Positions 1 to 8,329 of a stretch of 64,000 bases of DNA are shown here, piece by piece (the stretch's first letter is position 1; every line of letters begins with the position of its first letter). The notes under the pieces were generated by a model. The model was not told the origin of the DNA. It searched no databases and saw nothing but the letters and a program-made list of their open reading frames with translations. Origin of the DNA: an uncultured Bacteroidia bacterium (GTDB lineage: Bacteria > Bacteroidota > Bacteroidia > Bacteroidales > UBA932); NCBI GenBank assembly GCA_902788095.1, contig CADAIT010000009.1, positions 1 through 64,000 on the forward strand, given 5' to 3'. Both the position numbers and the translations under genes were made by a program.

Positions 1-435
1 GTTTTCATTCTCAAATAACACATTCTCCAGGCGTCTGACCAGCGTCAGCAGCCAGGAGACAAAAGAAGACAAGGCATGTTTGTTCATCCAATGCCTCATA
101 CTGTACGCTGCGGCCATCATCGTATTGATGGCGTCCCCAAGGGTGCCCTTGAGGTTGTTCCGCATCATCCGGTGGTCTGATTTCAGGTGGCCGATCACCG
201 GCTCGATTCCGGCACGCTTGCAGAACTTCTTCCGAGCCTTCCGCTTCTGGTAGTAGCTCTGCCCGGGCGATCCGGATGAGGGAATTCGGATCGAGACACT
301 CGGGCGGCCATTGTCCGCGCAGTAGTACTCCGCGAACTCCGACTCCACCGCCTCCCAGTCTATCTGCTTGGACAGCAGGACCAGTTCATGGTTCATGTCG
401 ATAAAATTTTCCAATGCTACGTCAAAGATGGACAT
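1..435 (-). pseudogene. IS5-family transposase, internally deleted, runs off window
   Basis: An open minus-strand frame of 145 codons runs from ATG at 433-435 to base 1 without a stop. The first 50 residues match the N-terminal region of IS5-family transposases (ENFIDMNHELVLLSKQIDW, then DNGRPSVSIRI). After about residue 51 the protein jumps directly to the C-terminal region (SYYQKRKARKKFCKRAGIEP, then VIGHLKSDHRMMRNNLKGTL). The central part that carries most of the DDE catalytic domain, roughly 250-300 residues in full-length relatives, is missing, and the join near base 280 keeps the frame. It is therefore unlikely to be catalytically active. If its ends are intact it could still be moved by a full copy elsewhere. 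The outer end is not in the window. Confidence 0.8.
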
Positions 436-569
436 CTGCTGTTCCGCTGGTTATTTGCCTATCATGCTCTCAATTATTTGAGACTAAAGCAGGGGCGACT
501 AAGCTACGATTCCACACATTAAGGTTCCATTTTGTTTAAATCTTTCAAAGGTAATGCTTTTCCCGCGAA

Positions 570-602
570 ATTAAAAGCCCTGCCGCGTGAAAGCAGCAGG
601 GC
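570..602 (-). terminator. Terminator after the fimbrillin-like gene
   Basis: The arms GCCCTGC (577-583) and GCAGGGC (596-602) form a 7-bp perfect stem. Read on the minus strand it is followed by TTTTAATTT. It lies about 30 bases past the stop of the fimbrillin-like gene at 632. Confidence 0.75.
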
Positions 603-631
603 CGTCAGTTACAATATGAGGGAGCATGCGC

Positions 632-2278
632 TTACCGGGGACCGATCAGGCGGACAGAGCAGCCATTATATCGAGGGAAGTTGTAGAAATCAAAGAAATC
701 CGACTCTTCATCCCGTCCGAAGTTCAACATAATGGCATACGTATCGTTGAACGAACCTTTATTGGTCGTTTCCGTAGAGGTCCAATAATCCCCATATTCA
801 GTATCATATAATTTAAGCGTAACCGTCGTCCCATTACGGTAACCTCCCGCAGGCAGGAACACGGCGCCGGCCGCTTCCATCTTGTTCCAATCTGACACAT
901 GGAGTGAGACTGCATAGTTATGACAATTGTTGATATCCTCTTTTTTGAAAAGATCCGATAGCAGGCTGGGATGAATGTAGTTGTCCGGGAAGAGAACAAA
1001 ACCATAATAGCCAGACCCCCCCGTAATCCAAACTTTGGCGAAGCGAGCATTGCTTGCGCCCTTGACGGTGGAGGCAGAGCGGGTAGAGATCAGGTAGTTG
1101 AGTTCATCATAGCCCGGCGTGCGCCATTTATCTCTGCCACCGCCATTCTGGATGTTGGCTTTCCCCCAGTCGTAAAAGTCAGCGTCATAATACTCTTTCG
1201 CCGTGCTGCTGTTGATACCGAAATAGTTTTCGCCGTCATGGGTACTCCAGCCAAAGAGATCGACTTTATCGGGAGTAATAGGATTGTCCAAGCTTGTATT
1301 GCCGGGTGTGGCGCCAATAAAGTCGTACTGGTTCGCGGCAAAGTTGAAGTGGTCCCAACTATAGTTCGAAATTGACGAGTCCCAGTTCCACTCGGCCCGC
1401 AGGTTACCCTGCGAGAAATAGACCAGGTCGTGGCCGGCATTGACGCTGAAGAGTCCGGAGAGGGCTCCCGGCACCAGGGGTGCCGTCACCGTGATGGGCG
1501 TCAGCGTATTGGCCGCAAGGGTGGGTTCGCCGGTAACGGTCTTTCTGTAGAGTTCTTTGCCCTTGGCCGCATAAATGTCAATATCCCCCGAGGTGATGGG
1601 CTTCAGGGCCACCCAGATGGTGCTGAGCGACGAAGTATTGATGGAATACACGTCGGTTCCGTTCTTGACGGTCAGCTTGGTGACGCTGCTGGTAATGTCA
1701 TTGCTGTCGCCATCCCGGATGGTGAACTTGCAGAGGGCCAGCTGGTTTCTCATCGTACCCGCAGGCAGTTCCGTACCCGTCAGGGTGCCCTCGAACAAGG
1801 CGTAGTCGAAGGTGCCGGCAAGCGTACTGAACGTGCCGTCCTGTCCACCATAGAGTGCATCCATATTCGCGTCACCGTTATCCAGGGCCATATCGGCAGG
1901 ATAGATATACTTCACGACACCGTCTGTCTTGGGATCGGTAAGCGGGACGGTGATTGTAGCTGATTTTCCCCCTTTGGCAATATCCCCGGGAGCAAGGGTC
2001 GCCACCACTTTCGCATAAGAGCCGTTGTCCTTTTCGTACACCACGGCAATCTTTTCATCCGCGGCGAGCGTCTTCACACCCCCCTCGGTCAGGGCACGCG
2101 TGGGTTCACTGCCGTCCAGGCTGATGGTTGCGGTCCGGATCACGACGTTGCCGGAAGGGTCCTCGGGTTGCTGCTCGCGCGTGCAACCCAAGATCATAGC
2201 ACCGGCCCATACGAGGGATGCAATGCTCAGATATCTCATGATCTTTGTCATCTTTGTCATCTTTGTCATCGTTCTCAT
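632..2278 (-). CDS. Fimbrillin-like surface lipoprotein with C-terminal FISUMP-like domain
   Basis: A 548-residue lipoprotein. A hydrophobic signal ends in a lipobox with Cys32 (MILGC). Residues about 40-260 resemble the fimbrillin/Mfa-like beta-sandwich family of Bacteroidales (VRTATISLDG, a TRAL motif after the signal, LAAGTL-type turns). From about residue 290 the protein has a formylglycine-enzyme-like/FISUMP-type region: WSTHDGENYFGI, WRTPGYDELNYLI, a YWTSTE motif and a C-terminal SVRLIGPR. Such proteins are cell-surface adhesins or structural proteins; the ligand cannot be told. The N-terminus holds a 9-bp tandem repeat (TKM TKM TKI), so the true start may be any of several in-frame ATGs down to 2239. 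It is preceded by a 40-residue peptide gene and ends at a hairpin terminator. Confidence 0.75.
   Translation of the reverse strand: MRTMTKMTKMTKIMRYLSIASLVWAGAMILGCTREQQPEDPSGNVVIRTATISLDGSEPTRALTEGGVKTLAADEKIAVVYEKDNGSYAKVVATLAPGDIAKGGKSATITVPLTDPKTDGVVKYIYPADMALDNGDANMDALYGGQDGTFSTLAGTFDYALFEGTLTGTELPAGTMRNQLALCKFTIRDGDSNDITSSVTKLTVKNGTDVYSINTSSLSTIWVALKPITSGDIDIYAAKGKELYRKTVTGEPTLAANTLTPITVTAPLVPGALSGLFSVNAGHDLVYFSQGNLRAEWNWDSSISNYSWDHFNFAANQYDFIGATPGNTSLDNPITPDKVDLFGWSTHDGENYFGINSSTAKEYYDADFYDWGKANIQNGGGRDKWRTPGYDELNYLISTRSASTVKGASNARFAKVWITGGSGYYGFVLFPDNYIHPSLLSDLFKKEDINNCHNYAVSLHVSDWNKMEAAGAVFLPAGGYRNGTTVTLKLYDTEYGDYWTSTETTNKGSFNDTYAIMLNFGRDEESDFFDFYNFPRYNGCSVRLIGPR
2239..2274 (-). repeat. 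9-bp tandem repeat at the start of the fimbrillin-like gene
   Basis: Three consecutive TCTTTGTCA units plus partial flanking units span about 2239-2274 (plus-strand reading), coding for repeated Thr-Lys-Met. A change of copy number keeps the frame and only lengthens or shortens the signal-peptide n-region. Confidence 0.7.
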
Positions 2279-2292
2279 CGTTTAGCAGGTTA

Positions 2293-2415
2293 TTACCAAG
2301 AACGGCCAGGCTGTTCGATGTAGTTCTCTACGCCGGCACTGCTGGCAATCACCCCCTCAAGTCTCATTTCGAGGGCCTCACTCTCGGGCGTGAGGTACTG
2401 TTCTTTTTCTTTCAT
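2293..2415 (-). CDS. Small 40-residue peptide upstream of the fimbrillin-like gene
   Basis: ATG at 2413-2415 opens 40 codons ending at TAA 2293-2295, only 14 bases before the fimbrillin-like gene. The peptide starts MKEKEQYLTPESEALEMRLE and ends with a short Gly/Ser/Trp-containing tail. It resembles the many unnamed small Bacteroidales proteins of the form MKKxYxxPxxExxxxxxEG, then AAS, found beside fimbrillin-like and secreted protein genes. It has no signal peptide. A well-formed -33/-7 promoter lies 40 bases upstream, so it is probably the first gene of the unit. Function is unknown. Confidence 0.65.
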   Translation of the reverse strand: MKEKEQYLTPESEALEMRLEGVIASSAGVENYIEQPGRSW

Positions 2416-2455
2416 AAGGTGAATTCTAATTAGAAATGCAACACACTTCAAAAAT

Positions 2456-2487
2456 CAAATGTAAATAATTATTGGGACACCTGCAAA
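2456..2487 (-). promoter_or_regulatory. Promoter for the small peptide and fimbrillin-like gene
   Basis: Bacteroidetes-type promoter on the minus strand: -33 TTTG at 2484-2487, 20-bp spacer, -7 TACATTTG at 2456-2463. The leader to the small peptide ATG would be about 35 nt. Confidence 0.65.
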
Positions 2488-2660
2488 TCTCCGGGTATAA
2501 ATATTACTTTCTTCCCGATGAGCTGCTTGACTTCCCCGTACGCGACAATAAGTTGGTCCTGCACATCCATCGCAGGCGCTGGCTCCGTCCGGATGGCAGC
2601 AGTTGCGTGCTGGATGTATATCCCCGTCTGGTAGCAAAAGGGACGCGGTTCTCGGAAGAG
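2469..2660 (-). other. Unassigned open reading-frame tail
   Basis: The frame ending at 2469 stays open and has a protein-like composition over its last 60 or so residues, ending IGKKVIFIPGDLQVSQ. Upstream it merges into the galM region in another frame, so no start belongs to it. I read it as a possible remnant of a gene that once followed galM, but I do not recognise the family and it may be chance. Confidence 0.25.
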
Positions 2661-2754
2661 TTCGCCGGATGGTTCCCAGGACCGTTTTTCCGTACATTTT
2701 CTTCTCTCCCCAGGCGCCAAAGGCCTGAAGCATCTCGGTGGAGGTGTCCGACAG
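2659..2754 (-). pseudogene. bcp: Remnant of a Bcp/PrxQ thiol peroxidase
   Basis: About 32 codons just after the galM stop read LSDTSTEMLQAFGAWGEKKM, then YGKTVLGTIRRT. This matches the segment following the catalytic part of Bcp/PrxQ peroxiredoxins (LSD...VWGEKxMYGKxxxGIxRxTF in the family). The N-terminal half with the peroxidatic cysteine and the C-terminal end are absent, and the frame beyond is not protein-like. A deletion between galM and a former bcp neighbour is the simplest reading. Confidence 0.6.
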
Positions 2755-2770
2755 GCGGCGGAACGGGGCT

Positions 2771-3817
2771 TTACCGGGCGTCCAAGGCCCAGATGATGGC
2801 TTCCTCGTACACCTCGCCGGGGCGAAGGACGGTGGAGGGGAAATCCGGGCGGTTGGGAGAATCCGGGCAGTGCTGGCACTCGATGGCCACGGCATCGTAG
2901 TCCTGGTATGCGCGGCCTGTTTTTCCGGCGGGGCAGCCTACGAGCCAGTTGCCGGTATATACCTGCACGGCGGGCTGGGTGGTAAGCACCTCCAAATGGC
3001 GGCCGGACGTAGTTCCCCACAGCTCTGCGGCAGGAGTTAACTGGCCGGACATGGCGCCGTCAATGAGGTAGCAGTTGTCATAGCCCTTCCCATATTTGAG
3101 CGCGGGGAAATCGGCATGGATGTCCCGGCCGATTTCCTTGGCCTCCACAAAATCCATGGGGGTTCCGGCCACGTCCTGCGGCTCGCCGACCGGGATGAGC
3201 GTTTCATCCGTAGGCAGCCACTGGGAGGCGTTGAGCTCCAGTTTATGCTTGAGAACCGTGCCCGAGGCCTCTCCGTCCAGGTTAAAATATACGTGGTTGG
3301 TAAGGTTTACCACGGTGGGCTTGTCCGTTTCCGCGGTCAGCACCAGCTTGAGGGAGTTGTCCTCTCCCCAGGTGTAATGGGCCACGACTTTCAGGTTTCC
3401 GGGATAGCCGGCTTCCCCGTCCTCGGAAAAGTACATGAATTCCACGGCATCATCCGCAATGCGGCTTTCCCAAACCTGGTTTTGGAAGCCTTCCGGGCCG
3501 CCGTGCAGGTGGTTGGGGCCGTTATTGACGGGGAGCGTATATTCCACGCCGTCCAGGGTGAATTTTCCCTTGGCGATACGGTTGGCAAAGCGTCCGGGAA
3601 TTTTACCGCAGCAGGGGCCGTCGCCAAAATAATCGGCCGCATTTTTATAGCCGATGACAACGTCTTCCAGCTTGCCGTTGCGGTCCGGGACCACCATGCG
3701 TACGATGGCCGCACCCACGCTGCCCAGCTGCACATAGGCGCCGGAGGTATTTTTCAAGGTGTACAGGAAAATCTGCTTTCCGTCGGGCGCAGTGCCCCAT
3801 AACTCTTTGGTAATCAT
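2771..3817 (-). CDS. galM: Aldose 1-epimerase (mutarotase)
   Basis: A 348-residue GalM-family protein that interconverts the alpha and beta anomers of aldoses such as galactose, feeding the Leloir pathway. Family signatures are visible: GRFANRIAKGKF, then NGPNHLHGGPEGFQNQVW with a conserved His, a second conserved His in NLTNHVYFNLDG, and the catalytic-Glu region AIECQHCPDSPN near the C-terminus. Length is normal, and there is no signal peptide, so it is probably cytoplasmic. Its ATG overlaps the folA stop in an ATGA arrangement, so the two are translationally coupled. It is the last gene of a minus-strand run that begins with galK, so both galactose genes may share a transcript. Confidence 0.93.
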   Translation of the reverse strand: MITKELWGTAPDGKQIFLYTLKNTSGAYVQLGSVGAAIVRMVVPDRNGKLEDVVIGYKNAADYFGDGPCCGKIPGRFANRIAKGKFTLDGVEYTLPVNNGPNHLHGGPEGFQNQVWESRIADDAVEFMYFSEDGEAGYPGNLKVVAHYTWGEDNSLKLVLTAETDKPTVVNLTNHVYFNLDGEASGTVLKHKLELNASQWLPTDETLIPVGEPQDVAGTPMDFVEAKEIGRDIHADFPALKYGKGYDNCYLIDGAMSGQLTPAAELWGTTSGRHLEVLTTQPAVQVYTGNWLVGCPAGKTGRAYQDYDAVAIECQHCPDSPNRPDFPSTVLRPGEVYEEAIIWALDAR

Positions 3818-4311
3818 ATTCTTTTCCGATAAATCACGAATTCAAAGCGATAGCCGGTCTCCGGGTCCGTGAAGGTTTCCGAACAACTCTCGCGCTCCCA
3901 AATTTCCGGGTCGATGGGCGGGAAAAAGACATCGGCCTCGGGGACCGTCGCATGCACGTGGGTGATGTACAGCAGGTCCATCTCCGGCATGGCAGCCTTG
4001 TACACGGACGCTCCGCCCATGATGAAGCACTTTTCCGCGCCCGTAGCTTCCGCCTCCGCATAGGCCTCCTCGAAAGAATACACGCAGGAGACCTCCGGAA
4101 TGGGGTCTCCGCCCAGATTCAGGACGATATTCTTGCGTCCGGGAAGCGGCCGCAGCGGCAGGGAAAAATACGTGGTGCGCCCCATGATGACGGGAAATCC
4201 CCTGGTGGTGCGCTTGAAATATTGCAAATCGGCGGAAATGTGCCACGGAAGGGTGCCCTTCACGCCAATTTCATTGTTTTGGCCGATGGCCACAATCAAA
4301 CATTTTTGCAT
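3814..4311 (-). CDS. folA: Dihydrofolate reductase
   Basis: A 165-residue DHFR that reduces dihydrofolate to tetrahydrofolate with NADPH, regenerating the folate oxidised by ThyA. Visible are the N-terminal strand MQKCLIVAIGQNNEIGVKG, the substrate-binding Asp28 in LPWHISADLQYFK, the NADPH-binding IMGRTTYFSLP, the GG turn of CFIMGGASVYKAAMP, and YITHVHA. I chose the ATG at 4309-4311; the frame is open upstream, but that part is coded by a dispersed repeat and thyA sequence. It lies 31 bases after thyA and overlaps galM by 4 bases. Confidence 0.95.
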   Translation of the reverse strand: MQKCLIVAIGQNNEIGVKGTLPWHISADLQYFKRTTRGFPVIMGRTTYFSLPLRPLPGRKNIVLNLGGDPIPEVSCVYSFEEAYAEAEATGAEKCFIMGGASVYKAAMPEMDLLYITHVHATVPEADVFFPPIDPEIWERESCSETFTDPETGYRFEFVIYRKRI

Positions 4312-4318
4312 GGTCAAT

Positions 4319-4344
4319 GTCATTCTGAGCAAAGCGAAGAATCT
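4319..4344. repeat. Dispersed palindromic repeat copy 1 (thyA-folA gap)
   Basis: GTCATTCTGAGCAAAGCGAA plus GAATCT: arms ATTCT and AGAAT around an 11-bp loop. It starts at the thyA stop codon and fills the thyA-folA gap. Confidence 0.75.
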
Positions 4345-5137
4345 ACACCGCCACCGGCGCCTTGATGGCCGGCCACGGGTCATAAGCCTCCAGGGTAAAA
4401 TCCTCGTACCGGAAGTCGAAAACGGACTTGACATCCGGATTCAGATGCATGACAGGCAGCCTCCGCGGCTCCCGGGACAGCTGCAGGGCCACTTGTTCGA
4501 AGTGGTTCCTGTAGATGTGCGTGTCCCCGGTTGTGTGAATGAACTCACCGGGCTGCAGGCCGCAGACCTGCGCAATCATCATGGTAAGAAGGGCATACGA
4601 GGCAATGTTGAACGGTACTCCCAGAAAAACGTCGGCGCTTCGCTGGTACAGCTGGCAGGAGAGCTTGCCCTCCGCGACATAGAACTGGAACAGGCAGTGG
4701 CAGGGCGGCAGGGCCATTTTGTCCACCTCCCCGGGATTCCAGGCGGTGACCAGCATACGGCGGGAGTCCGGATGATGCTTAATCTGGTCGATCACCTGCG
4801 ACAGCTGATCGATGCTGCGTCCGTCCGGAGCAGGCCAGGAACGCCACTGGTGGCCATATACGGGGCCCAGTTCGCCGTCGGGCCCGGCCCATTCGTCCCA
4901 GATGGTGACGCCGTGCTCCTGAAGCCAGCGCACGTTGGTGTTGCCGGAAATGAACCACAGAAGCTCATAGATGATGGATTTAAGGTGTACCTTTTTGGTG
5001 GTAAGCAACGGGAAACCGTCCGCCAGGTTAAAGCGCATCTGATAGCCGAACACGCTCTGCGTGCCCGTCCCCGTGCGGTCTTCCTTCATGACGCCATGTT
5101 CCCGGATATGTTGCAGGAGCTCTAAATACTGTCGCAT
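4343..5137 (-). CDS. thyA: Thymidylate synthase
   Basis: A 264-residue ThyA, the exact length of the E. coli enzyme. It methylates dUMP to dTMP using methylene-tetrahydrofolate, producing dihydrofolate for the adjacent folA product. Visible are [16 protein letters not shown], the [10 protein letters not shown] segment, the nucleophile Cys146 in [22 protein letters not shown], and the dUMP-binding [19 protein letters not shown] start at MRQYLELL, which aligns with family starts, rather than five codons upstream. A -7 box ends only 4 bases before this ATG, suggesting a leaderless or very short-leader mRNA. Confidence 0.96.
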   Translation of the reverse strand: MRQYLELLQHIREHGVMKEDRTGTGTQSVFGYQMRFNLADGFPLLTTKKVHLKSIIYELLWFISGNTNVRWLQEHGVTIWDEWAGPDGELGPVYGHQWRSWPAPDGRSIDQLSQVIDQIKHHPDSRRMLVTAWNPGEVDKMALPPCHCLFQFYVAEGKLSCQLYQRSADVFLGVPFNIASYALLTMMIAQVCGLQPGEFIHTTGDTHIYRNHFEQVALQLSREPRRLPVMHLNPDVKSVFDFRYEDFTLEAYDPWPAIKAPVAV

Positions 5138-5141
5138 ACCA

Positions 5142-5149
5142 CAAATGTA
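5142..5149 (-). promoter_or_regulatory. -7 box directly before thyA
   Basis: TACATTTG fits TAnnTTTG and ends 4 bases before the ATG. No good TTTG is seen at the -33 distance. If used, transcription would start at about the A of the start codon. Confidence 0.4.
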
Positions 5150-5197
5150 CACATTTTTTCGGGAAGTTGACGCTTCGCCGCCGGCTCATCCACATTT

Positions 5198-6532
5198 TTA
5201 CAGAAGCAGGTTGGAGAGGAACACCACAGCAATGCCGATGGGTGCCAGGTAACGCACGAGTATGTACACCGCGCCGAAGATGCGCTTGTTGCAGGTGCCG
5301 CCGTTGGTGAGTTCGTCACGGACATCGGCCTTGGACATGCGCCAGCCTACGAAAAGGGTGAACAGCAGGCCGCCCAGCGGCATCAGCCAGTCCGAGCAGA
5401 GGGAATCCAGGAAATCGAAGAAGCCTTTTCCGAGCAGCTGCACATGCGCCATCGGCCCGAACGACAGTGAGCACAACACGCCCAGCGCCCAGGATGCCAG
5501 CGCCAGTACCAGCGTGCTGCGTTTGCGGCTCCAGCCTTTTTCCTCCACCAGATAGGCTACACCCACCTCCAGGAGGGAGATGGACGATGTGAGCGCCGCT
5601 ATGAGAATGGAAAAGAAGAAAAGGATGGCCACCACCGTCCCGGCACCGTGCATCTGGCTGAAAATATAGGGCAGCGTGTCGAACACCAGTCCCGGGCCCT
5701 GTCCGGGCTGGATGCCGGCGGCAAATACGGCGGGCATGACGGCGAATCCGGCCAGCAAGGCAAACAGCAGGTCCGACAGGGCCGTGTATGTCCCCGCCGC
5801 CACCACGTTATCCTCCTTGCGCATGTAGGACGCGTATGTCAGGATGGTGCCTACACCCAGCGACAGCGAGAAAAAGGCCTGCCCCATGGCCGTGGCAATG
5901 ACATTGACATTGATTTTCGAAAGGTCCGGCCTGACAAGGTATTCCACCCCCTTCCAGGAACCGGGCAACGTGAGCCCGTAAACAACGATGACAATAATGA
6001 GCAGGAAGAGCAGCGGCATGGTGATTTTGGTGAACTTCTCAATGCCGTTTTTAACGCCCGCCAGGATGACCGCCGCCGTAAACGCCATGAAGACGGTATG
6101 AGCGGCCAGCGGCTCCCAGGTGGAGGTAATAAAGCGTTCGAAAATGCCGGACGTGTCGCCCGTAAACTGCAACGTGACGGCCTTGAAAAGGTAATCCACC
6201 GACCAGCCCCCCACCACGCTGTAATAACTGAGCAGAAGGAGCGGAGCCGCCACCGTGATAAGCCCCATCCACTTCCACGCGCTTCCGGGCGCCAGTTTTT
6301 CCATGGCGCTGAAGGTATTGCCGCCGCCGCGCCGGCCGATAACCGCCTCTGCGAAGAAAATGGGCAAGGCCAGCACGAAACACGCCACCAGGTAAACCAG
6401 AATGAACGCCGCGCCGCCGTTCTGGCCCACCAGGTAAGGGAATCGCCAGATATTGCCCAGGCCGATAGCCGAGCCCGCCATGGCCAGGACTGCGGCCAGC
6501 TTACCACCGAATGTTTCTCTGGAGGCTGCCAT
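5198..6532 (-). CDS. Sodium-dependent transporter of the SNF/NSS family
   Basis: A 444-residue polytopic membrane protein of the neurotransmitter:sodium symporter family, which imports amino acids or related solutes with Na+. The diagnostic first helix is present (LAMAGSAIGLGNIWRFPYLV, then GQNGGAAF), as are about 11 further hydrophobic segments, including the unwound-helix region ATAMGQAFFSLSLGVGTILTY. The substrate cannot be predicted. It starts 11 bases after the CpXC gene and ends 60 bases before thyA in the same direction, so it is probably cotranscribed with the genes upstream. Confidence 0.9.
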   Translation of the reverse strand: MAASRETFGGKLAAVLAMAGSAIGLGNIWRFPYLVGQNGGAAFILVYLVACFVLALPIFFAEAVIGRRGGGNTFSAMEKLAPGSAWKWMGLITVAAPLLLLSYYSVVGGWSVDYLFKAVTLQFTGDTSGIFERFITSTWEPLAAHTVFMAFTAAVILAGVKNGIEKFTKITMPLLFLLIIVIVVYGLTLPGSWKGVEYLVRPDLSKINVNVIATAMGQAFFSLSLGVGTILTYASYMRKEDNVVAAGTYTALSDLLFALLAGFAVMPAVFAAGIQPGQGPGLVFDTLPYIFSQMHGAGTVVAILFFFSILIAALTSSISLLEVGVAYLVEEKGWSRKRSTLVLALASWALGVLCSLSFGPMAHVQLLGKGFFDFLDSLCSDWLMPLGGLLFTLFVGWRMSKADVRDELTNGGTCNKRIFGAVYILVRYLAPIGIAVVFLSNLLL

Positions 6533-6543
6533 ACTGCTTGTTT

Positions 6544-7158
6544 TTAGCGGAAAAACTTTTCAATCCATGCGGCGTCCACTTCCGCGAATCCGGCGGCGGG
6601 CCGGATGGCGGGATTGCGCAGAAGGATGCCACGGGCGTCCTCATAGACATTGAACCCCACGTTCACAACCTGCATCTGGCCGTTCAGGGGGAAGGCCATG
6701 ACCAATTCGTTGTCGGCCCCTTCCATGCGCAGGAATTTGAGAGAGGCCGTTGCGGCGGCAGGGTTTTTTGCCGCGAGTTCCCGGCGGGTTACCCATTTGC
6801 ACATCTCCAGGACGGTGTCTTCCAGGCCGGCATCGTGCAGGTTTACCTTCTCCACAAGTTCGCCGACGTCCCGTACGCGCCGGAGCGTGTAGTCTTCCAG
6901 CTCTTTCACGGCGTCTTCCACGGCCTGCGGAGGCTGCGCGTCCCCGGGAAGGAGCCATACCATGAGTTTGGCCTCCGGGTCGTGGTACAGCGTCTGGTAA
7001 CGGGCCAGGTTGCGCTGGCCGCAACAGGGGCACTCCCACAGGAATAAAGAGCCGTCCTTGACCCGGGCTTTGAGCTGTGGATCAAGGGCGACGTTAATAC
7101 TCTGACGGACTTCGATTTCCGTAGTCCGATGACACTTACTGCAGCTTGCGGGCACCAT
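6544..7158 (-). CDS. CpXC-domain protein
   Basis: A 204-residue protein beginning MVPASCSKCHRTTEIEVRQS, then INVALDPQLKARV, FLWECPCCGQRN and LYHDP. This is the CpXC domain, with two Cys-x-x-Cys-type pairs (CSKC, CPCC) that probably bind zinc. The rest is unassigned. The start lies 23 bases inside the 3' end of galK; no later Met precedes the first Cys pair, so the overlap seems real (a GTG one codon downstream is possible). Function is unknown. Confidence 0.75.
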   Translation of the reverse strand: MVPASCSKCHRTTEIEVRQSINVALDPQLKARVKDGSLFLWECPCCGQRNLARYQTLYHDPEAKLMVWLLPGDAQPPQAVEDAVKELEDYTLRRVRDVGELVEKVNLHDAGLEDTVLEMCKWVTRRELAAKNPAAATASLKFLRMEGADNELVMAFPLNGQMQVVNVGFNVYEDARGILLRNPAIRPAAGFAEVDAAWIEKFFR

Positions 7159-8281
7159 CGCTTATCACTACGTCGTAAATCTTGGGCGCATGGCCGAACT
7201 TGGCGGTGAACTGCTCCTTGGCAGCCTTGATGAAGGCATCGTACAGTTCCTCCTTCACCAGATTGATGGTGCAGCCGCCGAAGCCGCCGCCCATGACGCG
7301 GGAACCGGTGACGTCGCATTTGCGGGCCAGCTTGTTCAGGAAGTCCAGTTCCTCGCAGGAAACTTCGTACAGCCGGCTGAGGCCGAAATGGGTCTGGTAC
7401 ATCATTTCGCCCACGGTTTCGTAGTCGTCCCGCTCCAGGGCGTCGCAGACATCCAGCACGCGCTGAACCTCGCCAATCACATATTCCGCGCGGATGAAGT
7501 CCTCCTCTGAGATTTTGTCACGGACCTCGTCCAGCCACACGCGCTTGGCGTCCGACAGGAAGTCCACGTCCGGATGATTCTCACGGATGGCCTTGGCGGC
7601 ACGTTCGCAGGATTCCCGGCGCTTGTTGTAGGCGCTGGAGGCCAGTTCGTGTTTTACGCAGGAGTCTATAAGCACCAGCTTGTAGCCCTTGGGATGGAAG
7701 GGGAAGTATTTGTATTCGCCGGTTTTGCAGTTCAGGCGCATCAGGGCGCCTTCCTTGCCGAAAATAGACGCGAACTGGTCCATGATGCCGCACTTGACAC
7801 CGCAGTAATTGTGCTCCGTGCTCTGGCCTATCTTGGCTAATTCGAACTTCTCTATCTTGTTGCCGTTGAGTTCATTGATGGCATAGGCAAAAACGCTTTC
7901 AAGGGCGGCGGAAGAGCTGAGGCCCGCACCCAGAGGAACGTCTCCGGCAAACACGGCATCAAAACCGGCCACCTGGCCGCCCCGCTTGATGGTTTCCCGG
8001 CACACGCCGAACACATAGCAGGCCCAGGACTGCTTGGGTTTATCTTCTTCCTTGAGCCCGAATTCCACGTACTCGTTGAAGTCGATGGAAAACACCTTCA
8101 CCTTGTCCGTTCCATTAAGCTTGAGCTGCGCCATGATGCCAAAATTGATAGCACCCGGGAACACATAACCACCGTTGTAGTCTGTGTGTTCCCCAATCAG
8201 GTTAATGCGGCCGGAGGACATGAAAAGTTCACCACCCTCTCCGAAAAGTTCCTTGAATTTTGCTTGGATTTTCTGTTTCAT
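7136..8281 (-). CDS. galK: Galactokinase
   Basis: A 381-residue GHMP-family galactokinase: ATP plus galactose gives galactose 1-phosphate, the first committed step of the Leloir pathway. Motif 1 is GRINLIGEHTDYNGG at about residues 24-38, motif 2 is VPLGAGLSSSAALE, the region around the catalytic Asp is IMDQFASIFG, and motif 3 is MGGGFGGCTINLV. I use ATG at 8281, which gives the normal family N-terminus; an open 12-codon extension upstream looks non-coding. It heads the minus-strand run ending with galM; a -7 box lies 33 bases upstream. Confidence 0.95.
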   Translation of the reverse strand: MKQKIQAKFKELFGEGGELFMSSGRINLIGEHTDYNGGYVFPGAINFGIMAQLKLNGTDKVKVFSIDFNEYVEFGLKEEDKPKQSWACYVFGVCRETIKRGGQVAGFDAVFAGDVPLGAGLSSSAALESVFAYAINELNGNKIEKFELAKIGQSTEHNYCGVKCGIMDQFASIFGKEGALMRLNCKTGEYKYFPFHPKGYKLVLIDSCVKHELASSAYNKRRESCERAAKAIRENHPDVDFLSDAKRVWLDEVRDKISEEDFIRAEYVIGEVQRVLDVCDALERDDYETVGEMMYQTHFGLSRLYEVSCEELDFLNKLARKCDVTGSRVMGGGFGGCTINLVKEELYDAFIKAAKEQFTAKFGHAPKIYDVVISDGARKLQ

Positions 8282-8314
8282 ATCGTTTGTGTTTTGTGTT
8301 CTCGTTAGGTCATA

Positions 8315-8322
8315 CAAATATA
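8315..8322 (-). promoter_or_regulatory. -7 box for galK
   Basis: TATATTTG on the minus strand, 33 bases before the galK ATG. No TTTG is seen at the expected -33 distance. Confidence 0.45.
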
Positions 8323-8329
8323 GTATTTT

